A DNA stretch of 64,000 bases from Ptychodera flava (Eukaryota > Hemichordata > Enteropneusta > Ptychoderidae): contig NC_091928.1 of the NCBI RefSeq assembly GCF_041260155.1, forward strand, positions 39,249,388 through 39,313,387, read 5' to 3'. The notes beneath the pieces are model-generated. The model saw nothing but the letters and a program-made list of their open reading frames with translations, had not been told where the DNA came from and did not search any database. Position numbers and translations under genes: made by a program. Below, in pieces: positions 1 through 12,895 of this stretch. The first letter of the stretch is position 1. Each line of letters opens with the position of its first letter.

Positions 1-2106
1 TGAAGTCAGGGATGAATCATGCATTATAGTTGGCAAGCCAAAGGAAACTACGAACTTCAGTTGCGTTTTCTTGTTCATGGGCTTCATTTGTCGCCTTCAC
101 CTTACTCTCAATTGGCCCTGTACCACACACCTTGACAGGAGTAAATTACCCCATGAATTCCAACTGTGACATATAGAATGCACATTTTGACTTGTTCTGT
201 GTCGAGTTTTTCTCTCTCAGTCTCTCTAGTACTTTCACTAACCACTGATTGTGTTCCGCTTCATCTTTTGCATGTAGAAACATCTGATATGTGGGCAACG
301 CCTTCACAACCTTGTAATACCTGTTGTACCGGTATAATGTGTTTGGTAGATCTCTGGTGTAGCATTGATTCCAAACATGAGGTGCTGGTACCTGTTCAAC
401 CCACAGCGTGGATGAACATTGTGAGACTTCGTGTTTCAGGGTCAAGTTCAATCTGATGGAATCCCCATTTCAGATCAAGCTTGCTAAACACAGTGTTTAG
501 GTTCACCTCTTGTAGTATTATGTGGACTGTTGGTATGGGGTGGCGCTCACGAATGATTGCTTGGTTTGCTCGGTGCATGTTTACACAGCGCAGGATTTCC
601 CTATTTGATTTGGGTACAACGACCACTGGACTGACCAATGGCGTTTTGCCATCAACATATTCTATAATCTCCAGGTCAATCAGTTCATCAATTTTCGCTT
701 TCACTTTCTGATGTAAGCTTAATGGTATGTGTTGAACTGGCTGCGCCACTGGTGTCACATTATGTGTCAACATGTAACTTGAGTGGGTAGTCTCTCAGTT
801 TCCCAACACCTTTGAAAACATTTCCATATTTTTCAAAGATTACTGCTTCATTCAGGATAGCATTGATGTTTAGTCCAAGCTGTAGCACTCCAAGTTGAAT
901 AGCAGTTTCTTGGCCTAGACATGGTTCCCCTTTACCTTTACTTTACTTTTCAGCTTCAACCTCTTTGTCTGCACGTTTTATCAGTACAGTAAAACTTCCC
1001 ATCTTTAGTGGTTCACTGGCCCCATATGCATGCATTTTTTTTGTCGAGCCTTTTGCACAGTCGATGCATTTTATTTTTTCCTTTTTCAGCTCATGCCACA
1101 GCTACTTGTCAATAATATTACTGCCAGATCAAGAGTCAATCACCTTTCTAATTTGGACCCCACCAACCATGATTTTAAGTTTCTGTATACCTCGCTGCTG
1201 TCGGATGGTGAACGCATACTTGTCCTCAGACAGTGTGTCCACCTGACAGACTGTCTAGGTTTTCCATTTCCTCCCCTGTTTTCCTTTGGTTGGGATGATT
1301 TCGGATGATCTTGGATTGGTTGACTTTGATTTACACTGGGCTACGAAGTAATCTGATTTACCACATTTTGCACAAATTTTTGCTTCTGATGGGACATTCA
1401 GGATCTCTACCAAAATGTCCTGTTAAAAGCTACCAGATGGTTTCTTATTTTGAGTATTGGCTCCTCTATAAAATGGTTTTTCTCTATGCCGTTTCCTTGT
1501 ACAAGATTTATTGATGAAACGGGACTTTTGGCTTCCATCCCTTCAAGTTGTATCTGGTTTGCATCGTATGCAGAGGAAATTTCTAGCACCTGTGTCAGTG
1601 TTAGTGCTTTTCCTTTTTCCAACAGTTTCCTGCGTAGCTCGGTTGATCTACAATTTTCAACAACTTGGTCTCGTATTTGTTTATCTGACTGGTCACTTTA
1701 GTCACAGTCTTTGACAGATTGTTTCTGTCTGGTCACAAATTGGGCAACATTTTCGTTTCATGCTGTTGCATCGCTCTGAAAAAATGGTTCTCATAAGTAG
1801 TGTTTACTTACGTTTGAAAGTACTTATTCAGAGCGTCTTCTGCTTTCTTGTAGTCTTTGGCGTCACTGTGTTATCTATTATTGTCTCAAATATAGCCTGT
1901 ACCTCCTCACATGCTGAATGGAGAAGCACTGCTCTTCTCTGTTGCTTGTTATCATCCTTCCTTTATTCGATTATCAGTCCCTTGCTGTCTACACATATCA
2001 TGAAACCTTTTAGCCATTGCTTCTAATGTGTACCAACACTTTTCAGGTCTCCGGTTGAGTCAAATGGTTTTATGCCAGCCACGTCACCAATGTTGATTCC
2101 AGCCAT
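1..2106 (-). mobile_element. Ty3/Gypsy LTR retrotransposon fossil, gag-protease-RT part
   Basis: Read on the minus strand, the parts come in Gypsy order. A gag start lies near 2106 and gag-like sequence covers about 1400-2100. A zinc-knuckle region lies near 1330-1420 and an aspartic-protease-like stretch near 1090-1250. Reverse transcriptase covers about 150-773, with the typical PVVVVPK and FSKLDL..GFHQI blocks. The element runs off the left edge, so RNase H, integrase and the 3' LTR of this copy are not seen. It is broken in several places and looks old. The family call rests on RT and gag signatures seen in the sequence. Confidence 0.85.
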
Positions 2107-2454
2107 CACAGAATTATACCACAGCTGTGTAGATGTCTAAACATTATCCTTTTCACCAGTTATAGTATCTGCCAATAAGGATGGTTGGGGATTATATCGG
2201 ATTTAATCACAGATACACGTGGTTGCAATACAACTGTCAGCCATACTTTTATTCAACAACTTTCAACACGCAATGCAGTACTCCATGGCAATTGCTAACA
2301 AATATTCATACAGCTGAGGTGTCATGAGTCCAAATACTGTTCATACATGTCAACCCATTTCAGTGGCAAATTGAGGTGGTGCCGTGAGGGGGGTTTGTTC
2401 GGTTTGACGAATCGCCAAAAGCCATGGTTTGGTCACCCTCTCTGCTGCTAATGT
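2107..2454. other. Possible leader or LTR of the adjoining Gypsy fossil; otherwise unassigned
   Basis: This stretch lies directly upstream (minus sense) of the gag start, where a leader, primer-binding site and 5' LTR would be expected. I could not delimit an LTR because no second copy is in the window. No coding potential is seen. Confidence 0.25.
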
Positions 2455-2690
2455 TTTGTATGTTGTTCAATTTATTAATTTCTGATATATTTAATTATTT
2501 ATTTGTTTGTTTTTGTTTGCTTTTCTCATGCAATTTATTGCTATCTGTAAAATTCTTTATTTGTTGTTTATCCCACTGATACGAGGTCACATCTTGAATA
2601 TGTTGCATGTGTTGTTCAGTTAAATATTTCAATACTTATTCAATTTATTGATTTCCGTTATATTTATTTCCCTGTCTGTTTTTCTCAGTA
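2455..2690 (-). repeat. AT-rich imperfect duplication at the LINE 3' end
   Basis: Two similar AT-rich blocks (about 2460-2535 and 2612-2690) share a TTCAATTTATT.ATTTC core and a TTTTCTCA end. They lie just beyond the coding 3' end of the minus-strand LINE and may be its 3' UTR. Confidence 0.3.
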
Positions 2691-2746
2691 TAGAAGATGA
2701 TCCTAAAAACTCAATCACAAATAGCACTGATTAAAAAGATGAGTTT

Positions 2747-4330
2747 TTACAAGACGTTTAAAACAGTCAACGATCTGGCGTTGCGAATCACAGGCGGCAG
2801 CGAATTCCACAGAGCAGGTGCACAAACAGAGAATGCTCTCTGCCCATATGCCTTATTAAAGTTTCCATGAGGTGGCACCAACCGCAAAGAGTCAGCTGAT
2901 CTGAGATCTCTCACTGGGGTGTAAATTTCAAGCAAATCAATTAAATAAAGTGGTGTGACGCGATGAATGGTTTTATAGGTAGTTAACAAAATTTTGAATT
3001 TGATGCGAGCGCCAAAAGGCAGCCAGTGCAGATCAATAAGAACAGGTGTGATGTGATCGAATTTCCGAGTCTTTGAGACGAGACGAGCCGCAGCATTTTG
3101 AAGTGATTGTAGGCGATCCAGCTGAGTCTTATTAACACCATACAGGAGACTATTACAATAATCAAGCTGAGACGTAATGAATGCATGACCATCTTTTCCG
3201 TTGTATATTTGTCAAATAATGGGCGGATCTTGCCAATTATGGAGAGTGCGTAGAAACATTTCTTGCAGACATGGCTAAAATGATCAGAAGCAGAACCGTC
3301 GTTGTTGAGCTTCACAACAAGATTGCGAACTGAAGTGGATGGGGCAATATCAAACTCGCCTATCCTAAGGCTGTAAATTTTCACCGCATCTGATCTCAGG
3401 CGAGACGAAAACTGAATCACCTCTGTCTTATTGTCATCGAGAATCAACATATTGGATCTCATCCACCTGCGAATTTCATCTACGCATATCTCAAGAGAAA
3501 CTTGTACTTCATCAGGTCTCTTGCACACAACATAAATCTGTGAGTCATCCGCATACAACTTATAGTTGAAGTCATGCTTGACAATGATTTCTTCAAGTGG
3601 CGCTGTATACAGTGTAAAGAGAATTGGTCCCAAAACAGAACCTTGGGGGACGCCACATATCATTTGTACTGGGTGATGTAAATGAGTCTATCTTTACACG
3701 CTGATTACGATTGTTGAGATAGGATCTGAACCATGATAGAGCTTTACCAGTGATGCCAAAACGGAATTGAAGTCTGTGAAGGAGTACATCATGGTCAACC
3801 GTGTCGAAGGCAGCAGACAAGTCCAACATGATATGGAGAACATCTTTCTTTTCATTGAGAGCGAGCATGATGTCATTATGCACACGCAGAAGGGCAGTCT
3901 CTGTGCTGTGGTGAGCGCAATACGCACTTTGGAACTTGGTTAACAGTGAATGGTTAGCTAGGTGAATGTTCAATTGTGAAGCAACAACCTGTTCAAGTAA
4001 TTTCGATTGAAATGGCAGATTTGACACAGGTCGGTAGTTCTTCAGAATGTTTGGATCAAGGTCCGGATCTTTCAGCAATGGTCGAATGATCGCAGATTTA
4101 AAATGATTAGGAACGACACCAGATGATAGTGATGCATTAAAAAGATGCGTAATGAACGGTGCAAGAACAGAGGCGAATTTCTTGATATAGTTTATCGGGA
4201 GGATATCCAGATCGCATGATTTTGGAGCTGCCCGCTCAATACGAGTACGAACCTGATGAACCTCACTGAAAGTTGGTAAATTATGAGATGGTAAGGTGTT
4301 GCCGGTGTCGGTACTGTAACTAATGAGGCT
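2747..4330 (-). pseudogene. Reverse transcriptase and C-terminal region of the L2/Crack-like LINE
   Basis: The RT runs from NYRPVSNLPF (about 4040) through [52 protein letters not shown] and the thumb-like region. It then continues into HWLPFGARI and RAFSVCAPALWNSLP near 2800. The catalytic YADD is intact. It is split over at least three reading frames: 3593-4078, 2983-3663, then 2747-2989. The flanking linker at 4320-4865 belongs to the same element. Confidence 0.8.
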
Positions 4331-4843
4331 TCACGAAGTTTGGCAACTTGGAGTTGAAATAGCTCAGGAATCTAGATGGTAGTTCCTGCAATGGAATCTC
4401 ACTGGGTTGAGCTTTAGGGTTGATAGCTTTCGTATCAGATAACTCAGAGACGATCTTAAACAACTTCTTGTCATCTGTCTCTTGGATGCGAGCGCGATGG
4501 TAGTCGGCCTTTAATTTGTCACAGCGGCGAAAATACTCAATTCGCTTTATCAGAAAAATCTGCCGATCAATCTCAAGCTTTGTCGAGCGATACTTTGATT
4601 CCAGCCGTCTCACTTTCTGTCACAACATCAGTAGCTCTTCGCAGTACCATGGAGCACGTACCTTTTCAGTCACCAATTTCTTCTTAATGGGCGCTACAGT
4701 GTCTAATATCTCCATAACGGTGTCAAAATGAAATGTAGAAATGGCTTCAGCGTCGAAATCTAGTGGGTAAGGGGACAACTTGGTAGAGATTTCATCTTGA
4801 AAGAGATCGATGTTAACAGATCGGAAATCGAGATGCAAAATAC

Positions 4844-5535
4844 TCACTTTTTTGGTGTAGGGCATCGAAGATTCAGATTAAACCGTATGAGACTATGATC
4901 GGAGTTCATAAAGTTCGATACATCCACCGAGTGAACAAGCCCATCTGTCGAACGTGTAATTCGGAGATCTAGAACATGGCCCTTGTTATGTGTCGGTGTG
5001 AGAATATGTTGATGTAACCCCATCGAGTGCAACAGGTTCATAAACTTGACTGTGTCGGGCGAGTTCAGTTCATCAAGGTGAATGTTAAAATCGCCAGCGA
5101 TGATAAGATGGCCGGGCGACGGTACAGCGGACTCAAGTAGAATGGAAAATTCAGCAAGAAACTCGTTGACGGTTGAATTATTCTTCTGCGATTTCGGTGG
5201 GAGGTAGATGGTAATAAAGCGTAAAGACTGGCTAGATGATTTAAACATGACGTGTAAACACTCAAAAGATTGGTATGAACCGGCTCGTTTCTCAGTAACA
5301 CGTAGATTAGAACGGGCAATTACAGCGATGCCACCGCCTCTACGTTTAGAGCGAGACTGGTGGTGAATAGAATATCCGCTACTGCCCGAGTTGAATTCAG
5401 CGATTGCAGGGTCAGCTTGATTCTTGAGCCATGTTTCGGTGAATGTCCAAATCATCGTTAATCAGGGTTGTTGCAATGGCACCAATTTTTCCAGTTACAG
5501 AGCGAGCATTCCAAAAGGCAGCATGAGTCGTAATT
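4844..5535 (-). pseudogene. AP endonuclease domain of the L2/Crack-like LINE
   Basis: This is the apurinic-endonuclease-like domain that nicks the target in LINE retrotransposition. The start AFWNARSVTGKIGAI is seen near 5530. After a frame change near 5455-5460 come TETWL, the glycine-rich RGGGIAV, the catalytic-type AGDFN.HLD block, and NSDHSLI with the expected SDH at the C-terminus. The residues needed for metal binding (E in TETW, D/N in GDFN, D/H in SDH) are present. Only the frame change near the start and the lost connection to RT show that it is a dead copy. Confidence 0.8.
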
Positions 5536-5890
5536 TTTGCAAACAAGTCGACAACTTTTCCACAGATTTCCAATAGGACTGGAATTCGTCTCTCTACAGC
5601 TGTTTGAATAATACGATGTGTAATGGAACTTTGAATAGCTTTGGGCTCACAGTATGCACGATCATGACAATCTACCTGGAGAAGTGCGCTTGGTCGAAAG
5701 GTTTTCCTTCAGGCATCGTAGGGCTCGCTCAGTCGTTATGATGGTAGGAATATTGTGTACTGGTTTCGGATGTTTCAGTCCAGCGTTTCGCCCCGGGGTT
5801 TGAAAGGAAGAAAGAAAGTATTGCGTAGTAATGAACAAAGACTATGACATAATAGTGTAGCTCGGCTCGCTGCCATGTTGAACCAGGAAA

Positions 5891-6849
5891 CTGCGTCGCA
5901 ACTGGTATAAGAAATCACAATTTACAGTCTCTGGAAATGATGAAATATGTCTTCTTCTGGACAGAACGGTAACAGGATAACTAAAACCACAGGATGAAAC
6001 AAATTAGCGTAAAACCACGACGAAAAAATATTAAAAATCGCTGAAAACCCGAGAGCAGATAAAAAGGGGCAGCCGATCAACAGCGCCATAAACACTCATT
6101 GTCAGTTCCCTGTTGCTCTGAGGGATTGTTTTTTTTATTTTGCCAACCGTCATTTCTATCAAGGAGGTAAAACATGTTTCTGTGTAGGCAGGCGCCTGTG
6201 CCAAACTGATCTGGCCCTCCCCTTACTAGACTGCAAAAATGGACCATAATACGAGAGCGTAAAAGACCAACCCATCACTACATTGGATTTTAATCAGATA
6301 AATGTCTGTGTGGTCATCAGCGCAGTCATGTACATTCTCAGTACAGCAGTATACCAGCAGTTTTGTTTAAACATATCATGAATGATCTTGATGATCGCCT
6401 TTACTTGCATCATTATTTTTAGTGAAACTTTTTTAACTTGCCGTTTTGTTGCTTGAATCCTCCAAAAATGAACAATTTCTGCCAAAATAGGAAGAAATTG
6501 GCTGAGACAGTGTTACGTGGTGTATCTATGTTCTTGGTCACTTGACGAAGTCAGTTCTGACTTTGAACAACACATTCAATAAACTCAAGCAATCAGAACA
6601 CGCAGTCGGCTGTAGCAGCTCGACTGCGAGCATGCACAAATACAAATCAAATATACAAATGATCAGGTCAGAGTTCGTGAGTCCATTATTAACCCATCTT
6701 TTGGCATATATCGTTACATCCCTTTTCCTTTGAAAGAGAACTGAAAAGAAACCTAATATTCGTTCGGTTTTGAATTTACAGCCTGAAAATCATGGCATGC
6801 AAAACTGTAAACTTCAACTACAGTCCATTTCTCCAAAAAACATTAAGGT
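5891..6849. other. No gene recognised
   Basis: AT-rich sequence with scattered short ORFs and no recognised domain. It includes a T-run near 6130. It may contain the remote 3' end of the neighbouring Gypsy fossil, but no LTR could be delimited. Confidence 0.4.
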
Positions 6850-8760
6850 TATGAGGTCTTCTGATGATTCTTCCAGGTCGAGTCGTTTTCATCGAAGTTT
6901 CAACTGTGGACTGGCTGGCTATTTTGCCTAGTACTTCTCCATTGTTGTTGTCCAACCTTTCTGCAGATGACTGTGTAGACGTAAATATATTCATTTCTGT
7001 TCACATGGTCCACTGATATCTGCAGGCCTTTCTGTAGCACCGGGATCTGAGGTACTGGGAAAATATTTCTCCTCGGTTTTCCTCAAATGTCTGCGATTAC
7101 TTCAATATGTTCTGCCATTCTAAGTTGTCACTTTATACGATCGGATATTGACCTGTTTGTTGCCTTCTGCTCTCTTCCAATCTCTCTGATTCTTTATGGC
7201 TAGCATTATTCTGACTACATCTTTTGGTTGTAGAGATTGTAGATCATTGGCTCCTCTATTGTAGTAGTAAATCTGTTTTGGAGCCTTCTTATTGTAGTAA
7301 CTGCTGGTTTGAGAAGTTTATTTGTAGGTGACATAGTATTTGTTCTTCTGCTCACAAGTCTCTGAACAGGACTGGTATCCATACCTTGGGTTGGAGTATT
7401 TCTGAAATAAAGTATTGCTAGGTAAGGATCTGATTTGGCCAGCTTTGCATTGCCATTTCTCATGGTGGTCTTTACAGACTTTACTGTGTTTTCCACTTTT
7501 CTGTTGCTTTGTGGATATCCTGGGGATGATATGTTATGCTCAAAGTTCCATTCTTTGCTAATTATCTTTAATATTTCTACTGTTGTTTGTGGTGCATTGT
7601 CTAAAATATATATATCTGGTATTCTATGTCGTGCAAACTTGGCCTTCAGTTTCCTTACAACTGCCTTTGTTGTGGTATCAGGCAAATAGATAATCTCCAA
7701 GTAGTTGAAGAAATAGTCAACTGTAGTCTCTTTCATTGAATAATAGTAGATCAAAACCAACGTTTGACCGTAGTTGTGCTGGAACTTATGGTTTCTCCGT
7801 TGACACAGTCCTACTGAATGACTACATATCATTTCTTTATGTAGTCTCTCACTTCAGCATTCATGCCAGGCCAATAAAGAGACTCTCTTGCTCTTTGTAG
7901 ACATCCTTCCATGCCATGTGTGATGAGTGAACGCACTGGAGCATGTCATTTCTCAGACTCTCAGGAATGACTGTGCTTTCACCTTTAAAGATGATTCAAT
8001 TCTGGACATTTATTTCATCACAAACATGAAAATATGTTGTTACTTGAAAAGGGTAAATCTGCTTTGCATTCAGGGAACCCATTCTGTATCACAGATGTCA
8101 GGATCTGTGGCGCTTAATTGTCATTCTGCTTATTATGCTGTATATCTTGAAATCTCGGCTCTGAGATTGGCAAACTCTTTACCATGTTGACTCTCTCTAG
8201 ATCTGCTTGCAACCTGTCTGATGGCTAAAATATGCATTGCTCAGAGTATCTGCAAGTTGCATCTGCTTGCCTGAGCAGTAAATCAAGTGAACATCATACT
8301 GTTGTAACCTCAGCAACATTCTTTGCAAGCATTATGGAGTGCTGTTCAAAGGTTGCTTCAGAATTATTTCTAACTGTTTATGATCAGACTGCACTGTAAT
8401 TGGTCTACTGTAAGTGTATTGATTGACTCTTTCCATTCCAAACACAACAGCAAGAAGCTCCTTCTCGATCTAGGCATACCTGGGCTCTGTGTCTGTACTG
8501 GCACGGCTGACAAATGCTACCGGTTGGTCATTCTGGATCAACACTGCACCTAATCCTGTCTCTGAGGCATCTGTTTGCAGGACTAGATCCTCCTTCTGGT
8601 CATAGTATCTCAATACTGGATGTGCAGTAACGAGTTGCTTTACCTCTTCAACTGCTTTATCATGGATTTCTTACCGACACCACTCACTGTCCTTGAAGGT
8701 CAGTTTTCTCAATGGCTCACATACTTTACTTGGCTTGGGTAAGCACTCAAGTTCTCAAGC
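6850..8760 (-). mobile_element. Ty3/Gypsy LTR retrotransposon fossil, RT end-RNase H-integrase part
   Basis: The minus strand shows the RT/RNase H connection near 8740-8600 and an RNase H-like segment near 8600-8330 with AVLIQNDQPVAFVSRA. The integrase core lies near 7832-7215, with the conserved SPGYPQSNRKVENTVK block and the downstream YFRNTPTQG..SPVQ region. The tail extends to about 6900. LTRs were not identified. The element is broken in several places and looks old. It supplies the half missing from the fossil at 1-2106, but in this order it must be a second copy or a rearranged piece. Confidence 0.85.
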
Positions 8761-10079
8761 CATCAATGAAACAATCGCAAGAATGAATAAATGGTCATGA
8801 CCATATATTCATTCTCGTGATGGTCACATTTATGGTGTCTAAAACAGGATCGAATATATGAATGGTCACCCATTAATTCAGTATCTTTCAACATGTCAAA
8901 CAATATAAGTTGTATCTCGTATCAAACAAAATTCATGAAAAATTGCCGACTTTGTCCGTTTAAGATTGGACCAAACCGTGAAGATATTTACACAGTAAGT
9001 CTAGTGTGAGTGTCTTCAAAAGCCCCAAAGAGTCCAAAGAATATAGCACTCTATTAATATGCTAATTACTGTTCTAATAATATCTTCACTTACGGTAAAA
9101 TGACCTTTTAGAAAGTTCTAAAACTAACTAATTGAATTCAAGGTCATGAAGGAGAACGAACTTCAACTTATGACCTTCAGAATGTTCTAGACTAGTGATA
9201 CTCAGTTCATGGGTGGGAGTTGACCAAAATAACAAAACTTAGTATGAGACTTTTGTACTTTTTTCTCGTTGCTAGGCAACCTGACTATTTGACAGTAAGC
9301 ACTAAGGTGTCAGACAGCTCCTTTCATGTTTGCAATCTGGTAAGCATGCAGATCCTATTCACCCAGAACAAATTGTTAAATCAGCAAAAAGGCGGTGAAG
9401 TCAGCGATTTTCTTTAAAATAAATTCATTGAAACTAATAACTAAACTAAGGGTGTCAATTGAATAAAAATTACAATGCAGAGCAAAATTACTTATCTCAG
9501 CTGGGATGGCACAAGACTCCTAAATTAGTCTCCAAAGAGTTGAGTATATATTGTATCTGTGAATGTAGAGTGATTGCATGTATGTCGAAAATGCGTTTAA
9601 AAACATTGCTATTTCATGCGGAGAACGCATATTTTCACAAAGCATGGTCTCAGACTGTCCATTTGACTCTGGTACTAAATGTCATTGAAAGCTTTCAATC
9701 AATTCAAATTGCGTGCTGGCCGATCTTGATCACTGCTGGTACCATTAACTAACTGTTCCTTAACAGGCCTATAAATAACATATAACACAATAATGAGAGA
9801 CTACTAATGAACATGCAAGAAACAGTGTTCTCTTTTTGAGTGATTGGTGGCCCTGAAGAACTGTTCTGCCATGGTCCTGTAAAAGTTATGAATATTGCCA
9901 CATTAAGAGTCTTTAAACATCGTTTAAAGGCATTCAAAATTTCGTTTCTTCCTTCAGACATCGAAACTGAATCTTTTCTCTCACATTTTGGGAATTACAC
10001 GAAGCATTGTGACTGGTTTGATCATTTCCTTTTGCCGTAATTCCTGTAACTCAGAACAAAATGCTTAAGGTAGAATATT
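8761..10079. other. Non-coding, nothing recognised
   Basis: No domain-bearing ORF on either strand. A short palindromic cluster of TGGTCATGACCA type with TGAATA/TATTCA lies at 8785-8825. The rest looks like neutral intergenic sequence. Confidence 0.4.
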
Positions 10080-10830
10080 TCGACTGAATCACTCAGCCTT
10101 CATCAACTGCTTTGTCATTGTGAATGGTATGATGTTGTAGATAGGTTTAATCTGTAATCTGTTGTAAACTGCTGGAATTTCCATCCCCCTCATCCTTATT
10201 GAGGGTTTGCTGCCCGTTTTTATTCAATTTGAATGGTCTCTTTCACCCTGCGTTTGATGCAATGATCTTGACATGATATGATCTCGATGTTATCAGTACT
10301 GATTGAATGTCCTGTCATTTTGCAATGTTCATAAATTGCAGAGTGAGGTTTCTCGACTCTGGTGTTCTGTTAGTCTCTATCGCAGTTGTCAAGCAGTCTT
10401 CTCGATGAAGTTTTGGTTACAGACTTCACACTTGACACAATAAATTACACACACTTTTTAGCTTTGCACTTCTATCTTTAACATGGATGAGTATCTACCG
10501 CATGGAGTTGAACAGTCTGTGGTATATTTTGATCCCATCGGGTTTAAAACCCCTCTGTAAAACTTCAAAAGTGCCTCTCAAATATGGAATGCCTACATCA
10601 TTGATGTTGACTTTCTTTGATTTGTGTCTTTTGTTTAATCTTTCTTTCTATAAAAGATTCTGAACATCCACTCTGTGTATCAGTCGGTTCTCAGAGCTAT
10701 TTTGATGTCTTCAATTTCTTTCTGCTTATTTCTGTGACTATTGATTCAGCTCTAAATCGGGATCGTACTATACTTGTAGATCAGTTTGACAAAAAATTTC
10801 TTCACTCTTTTCTGTAATTTGTTTCAGAAT
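10080..10830 (-). mobile_element. Penelope-like element, 3' part with GIY-YIG endonuclease, broken
   Basis: Minus-strand translation gives, in order: the post-RT stretch DIKIALRTD.YTEWMF (near 10730), the conserved VGIPYLRGTFEVLQR.FKPDGIK linker (10615-10530), and a CVKCEVCNQNFIEKT segment that replaces the usual Cys/YIGET of the GIY-YIG fold. Then come SAIYEHCKMTGHSI, a KRRVKETIQI block (10330-10240), and MEIPAVYNRL at the end. This order is characteristic of Penelope-like elements. The pieces lie in different frames with internal stops, for example after the linker near 10500. RT proper is missing, so this is a 5'-truncated dead copy. Confidence 0.75.
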
Positions 10831-11654
10831 ACCTAAATTTATACTGAAAATATAAATGGATGAAGATTTTTTTTTCAAATTCACAGGTTTTTTAGCGTGT
10901 CTTTGCGTTATTTTTCTGTGTGTTTTATAGCCGGTCCAAAGCTGAGCTCAGCCTGGCGTTTTATTCGAGTGAACAGCTATATCTACATCACTGCCTAAAA
11001 CAAAGCAATAAGGCTAAAACAGTAGAAGATTCCGTAACTTAAGATTGCTCTAAAAGCGTCACAATCTGCTGTCATGCTTAGAGACTGTAAGTTGTTTGCT
11101 AGACTTTCCTCTTATATATTGTTTAAGTCTCCAGTGTACGTGCTTGTAGTGAACACAAGACGCTCATAGAGATAAATTGAATACAATTCAGTGGCCGAGA
11201 AAATTCTCACCTTGATCTTGAACTAAGCCAAAATTTTCAGTTTATCTTCCTTCAGAAGCTTGAAATATGTATATTTCTACAATTCGCTTCCATCAAGTTC
11301 ACAGCACTGCAACATTCAAATCACCTGCTGCTGTAAGAAAGTCGTCATTCCAACTTGAAAGCCAGGTTTGAAAATGCGGGTCCCATCGGAAATCACACGG
11401 ATGTTTTTTTGAAAAAATCGTTTTTGACGCAAAGACAATAATAGATAAAAATTCAGAGATGTATTGAGAGCCATGCATCGTTGCTTGTTTATTGGATAAT
11501 ATGTGGCATTTTGTTGGGGCAATCCGTCTCTATTCAGTGATACGTGCGTATAAAGGCAAGTCTGTTTCCCAACTCCCAATATTTTTAATGCATACCACAG
11601 CGGCCGTCACCTTGTGTATCGAACCACAAACAACTGTGGTTTGAATTCAGTAAA
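10831..11654. other. Non-coding, nothing recognised
   Basis: No recognisable coding or RNA feature apart from a T-run near 10868. The open frames are short and unlike known proteins. Confidence 0.4.
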
Positions 11655-11745
11655 TGTTCCGGTGGCATTCGAACTCACAAAGTACAGTATCCAGTCATCT
11701 GGCGAAGACAGCATAGTCGAGAAGGGTCTGTCGGCCAAACATTTT
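11655..11745 (-). mobile_element. tRNA-derived SINE head, degenerate
   Basis: On the minus strand an A-box-like TTTGGCCGACAGA (near 11740) and a B-box-like GAGTTCGAATGCC (near 11665) stand about 60 bases apart. The sequence between them aligns with the clearer copy at 19121-19200, sharing CGC.AG..GACTG and GTA..TTGTG before the B box. This suggests two copies of one SINE family. The body and tail are not delimited. Confidence 0.5.
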
Positions 11746-11999
11746 TATTAGAGCACTTTGGGGACTGTTCAGACACAGTCAACAAACCCTGGTTTGTATG
11801 AGCTAGGCTCGAATCGTGCCAACACAAACTTTCCACAATATTCAGGCAAAGGTGATAATCGGAAGCTCCTGGTGTAACAGATAGTTTATGTTTCTCTGAT
11901 AAGCCAATGACTACTGTCGCAATCCTGCTAGTGTTTGCTAACATCCAATGTCAATATCACGTAGTCCGATGAGCGCCCATGGCGCTGGACCTCTTCCTT

Positions 12000-12895
12000 T
12001 AATTTCAGGTCACTCTTGTCTGTGTCACTGCATGTCTCCACTATGGCACATATAGTTTACCTGTCACAAGGGCACAATTCCATCAGTCCCATAACATATT
12101 GCCTATAATCCCCTGGGTTGAGTTTCCTTGTTTCCATCACTTCACGTCTCCTCTTTGGCTCAGGTCTCTCAGTAGTCAGCTCTGTGTCTCAACCTGAATT
12201 CACACAACACTCCGTCCACTTCCCCCCTGAAAAAACCCAGTTGCATTGGGCCCCATATCAAATTACCCATGACCTCTTCAGCTGGTGTTCGTCTATCCGC
12301 CTGCGATGGTACAGGCCAGTACAATATTACATACTTACATCCCTTTGGCTCATTAAGTCTACTGTATCTTGTCATATGCCATGTCTCCCTTTGGGCTTGT
12401 ACACTAAATGCACCCCCATGGACCACATCCATAATCTGCGTCATGCTCTTGTATCATACCATAGGCCAGGAGATTTTTTCCATGTGCACGTCCCTGCATG
12501 TCTAATAGCCTGTGCCACATCAAGTCAATTCTCTATCCTACCCATACATTACATTCTCTCTCTGGACCTCACTTTTGTCATTCTCCCTTCAATTGGGCTG
12601 TGGATTCCATCCTGACCCTCACTTTCCACCTTGCAGGATGGATCAACACTTTGGGCAGTTGCCTTACCTTTATTCTAGGTCGGCCACTACCCCTAACTTC
12701 CCTGCTTGGCAGAAGGAGCCTTTTCCCATATTTAGTCATGTAGTAATGCATTAGTTTTTTAGAGACGCCTTTTTATTGTTTGTACACTTTTTTATCTGTT
12801 AGCTGCTTGTAATTTGGCAATAAAGCATTCTCAGTTTTTCACAATGCAGTTGTGGTTTGTTCACAGGTGTAATCTGTGTTTATTATAATTTACAT
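12000..12895 (+). repeat. Diverged relative of the 26.2-28.4 kb repeat unit
   Basis: Read on the plus strand, this matches the minus strand of the 26-28 kb repeats. Degenerate minisatellite-like text (TAGTTTACCTGTC...CCCCTGGGTTG) lies at 12050-12120. GGATTCCATCCTGACC is at 12600-12615, a GCAATAAAGC signal near 12820, and GGTTTGTTCACAGGTGTAATCTGTG at 12855-12880. The last part corresponds to the junction between the two tandem units at 26.9 kb. The copy is old and no protein product is supported. If the family is an LTR relative, this is a fossil copy. Confidence 0.55.

Larger units (their letters stand above)
2690..5890 (-). mobile_element. LINE of the CR1/L2 group (L2/Crack-like), nearly full length, broken
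   Basis: The minus strand reads in order: a short basic stretch (about 5700-5540), an AP-type endonuclease (5535-4850), a linker (4865-4320), reverse transcriptase (about 4080-3300) and the C-terminal region that ends LWNSLP..IRNARSL (2990-2747). RT motifs visible include [21 protein letters not shown] and YADDSQIY. Clade is inferred from AFWNARSVTGK at the endonuclease start and the PTHNKGH..DL.ITR block. A relative lies at 52.9-54.4 kb. The 3' tail typical of this group is not clear here. At least five frame changes show that this copy cannot encode one intact protein. Confidence 0.85.

Noticed and set aside
12118-12615. 165-codon plus-strand frame
   Set aside because: Falls in the diverged repeat relative; overlapping frames on both strands; no motif.
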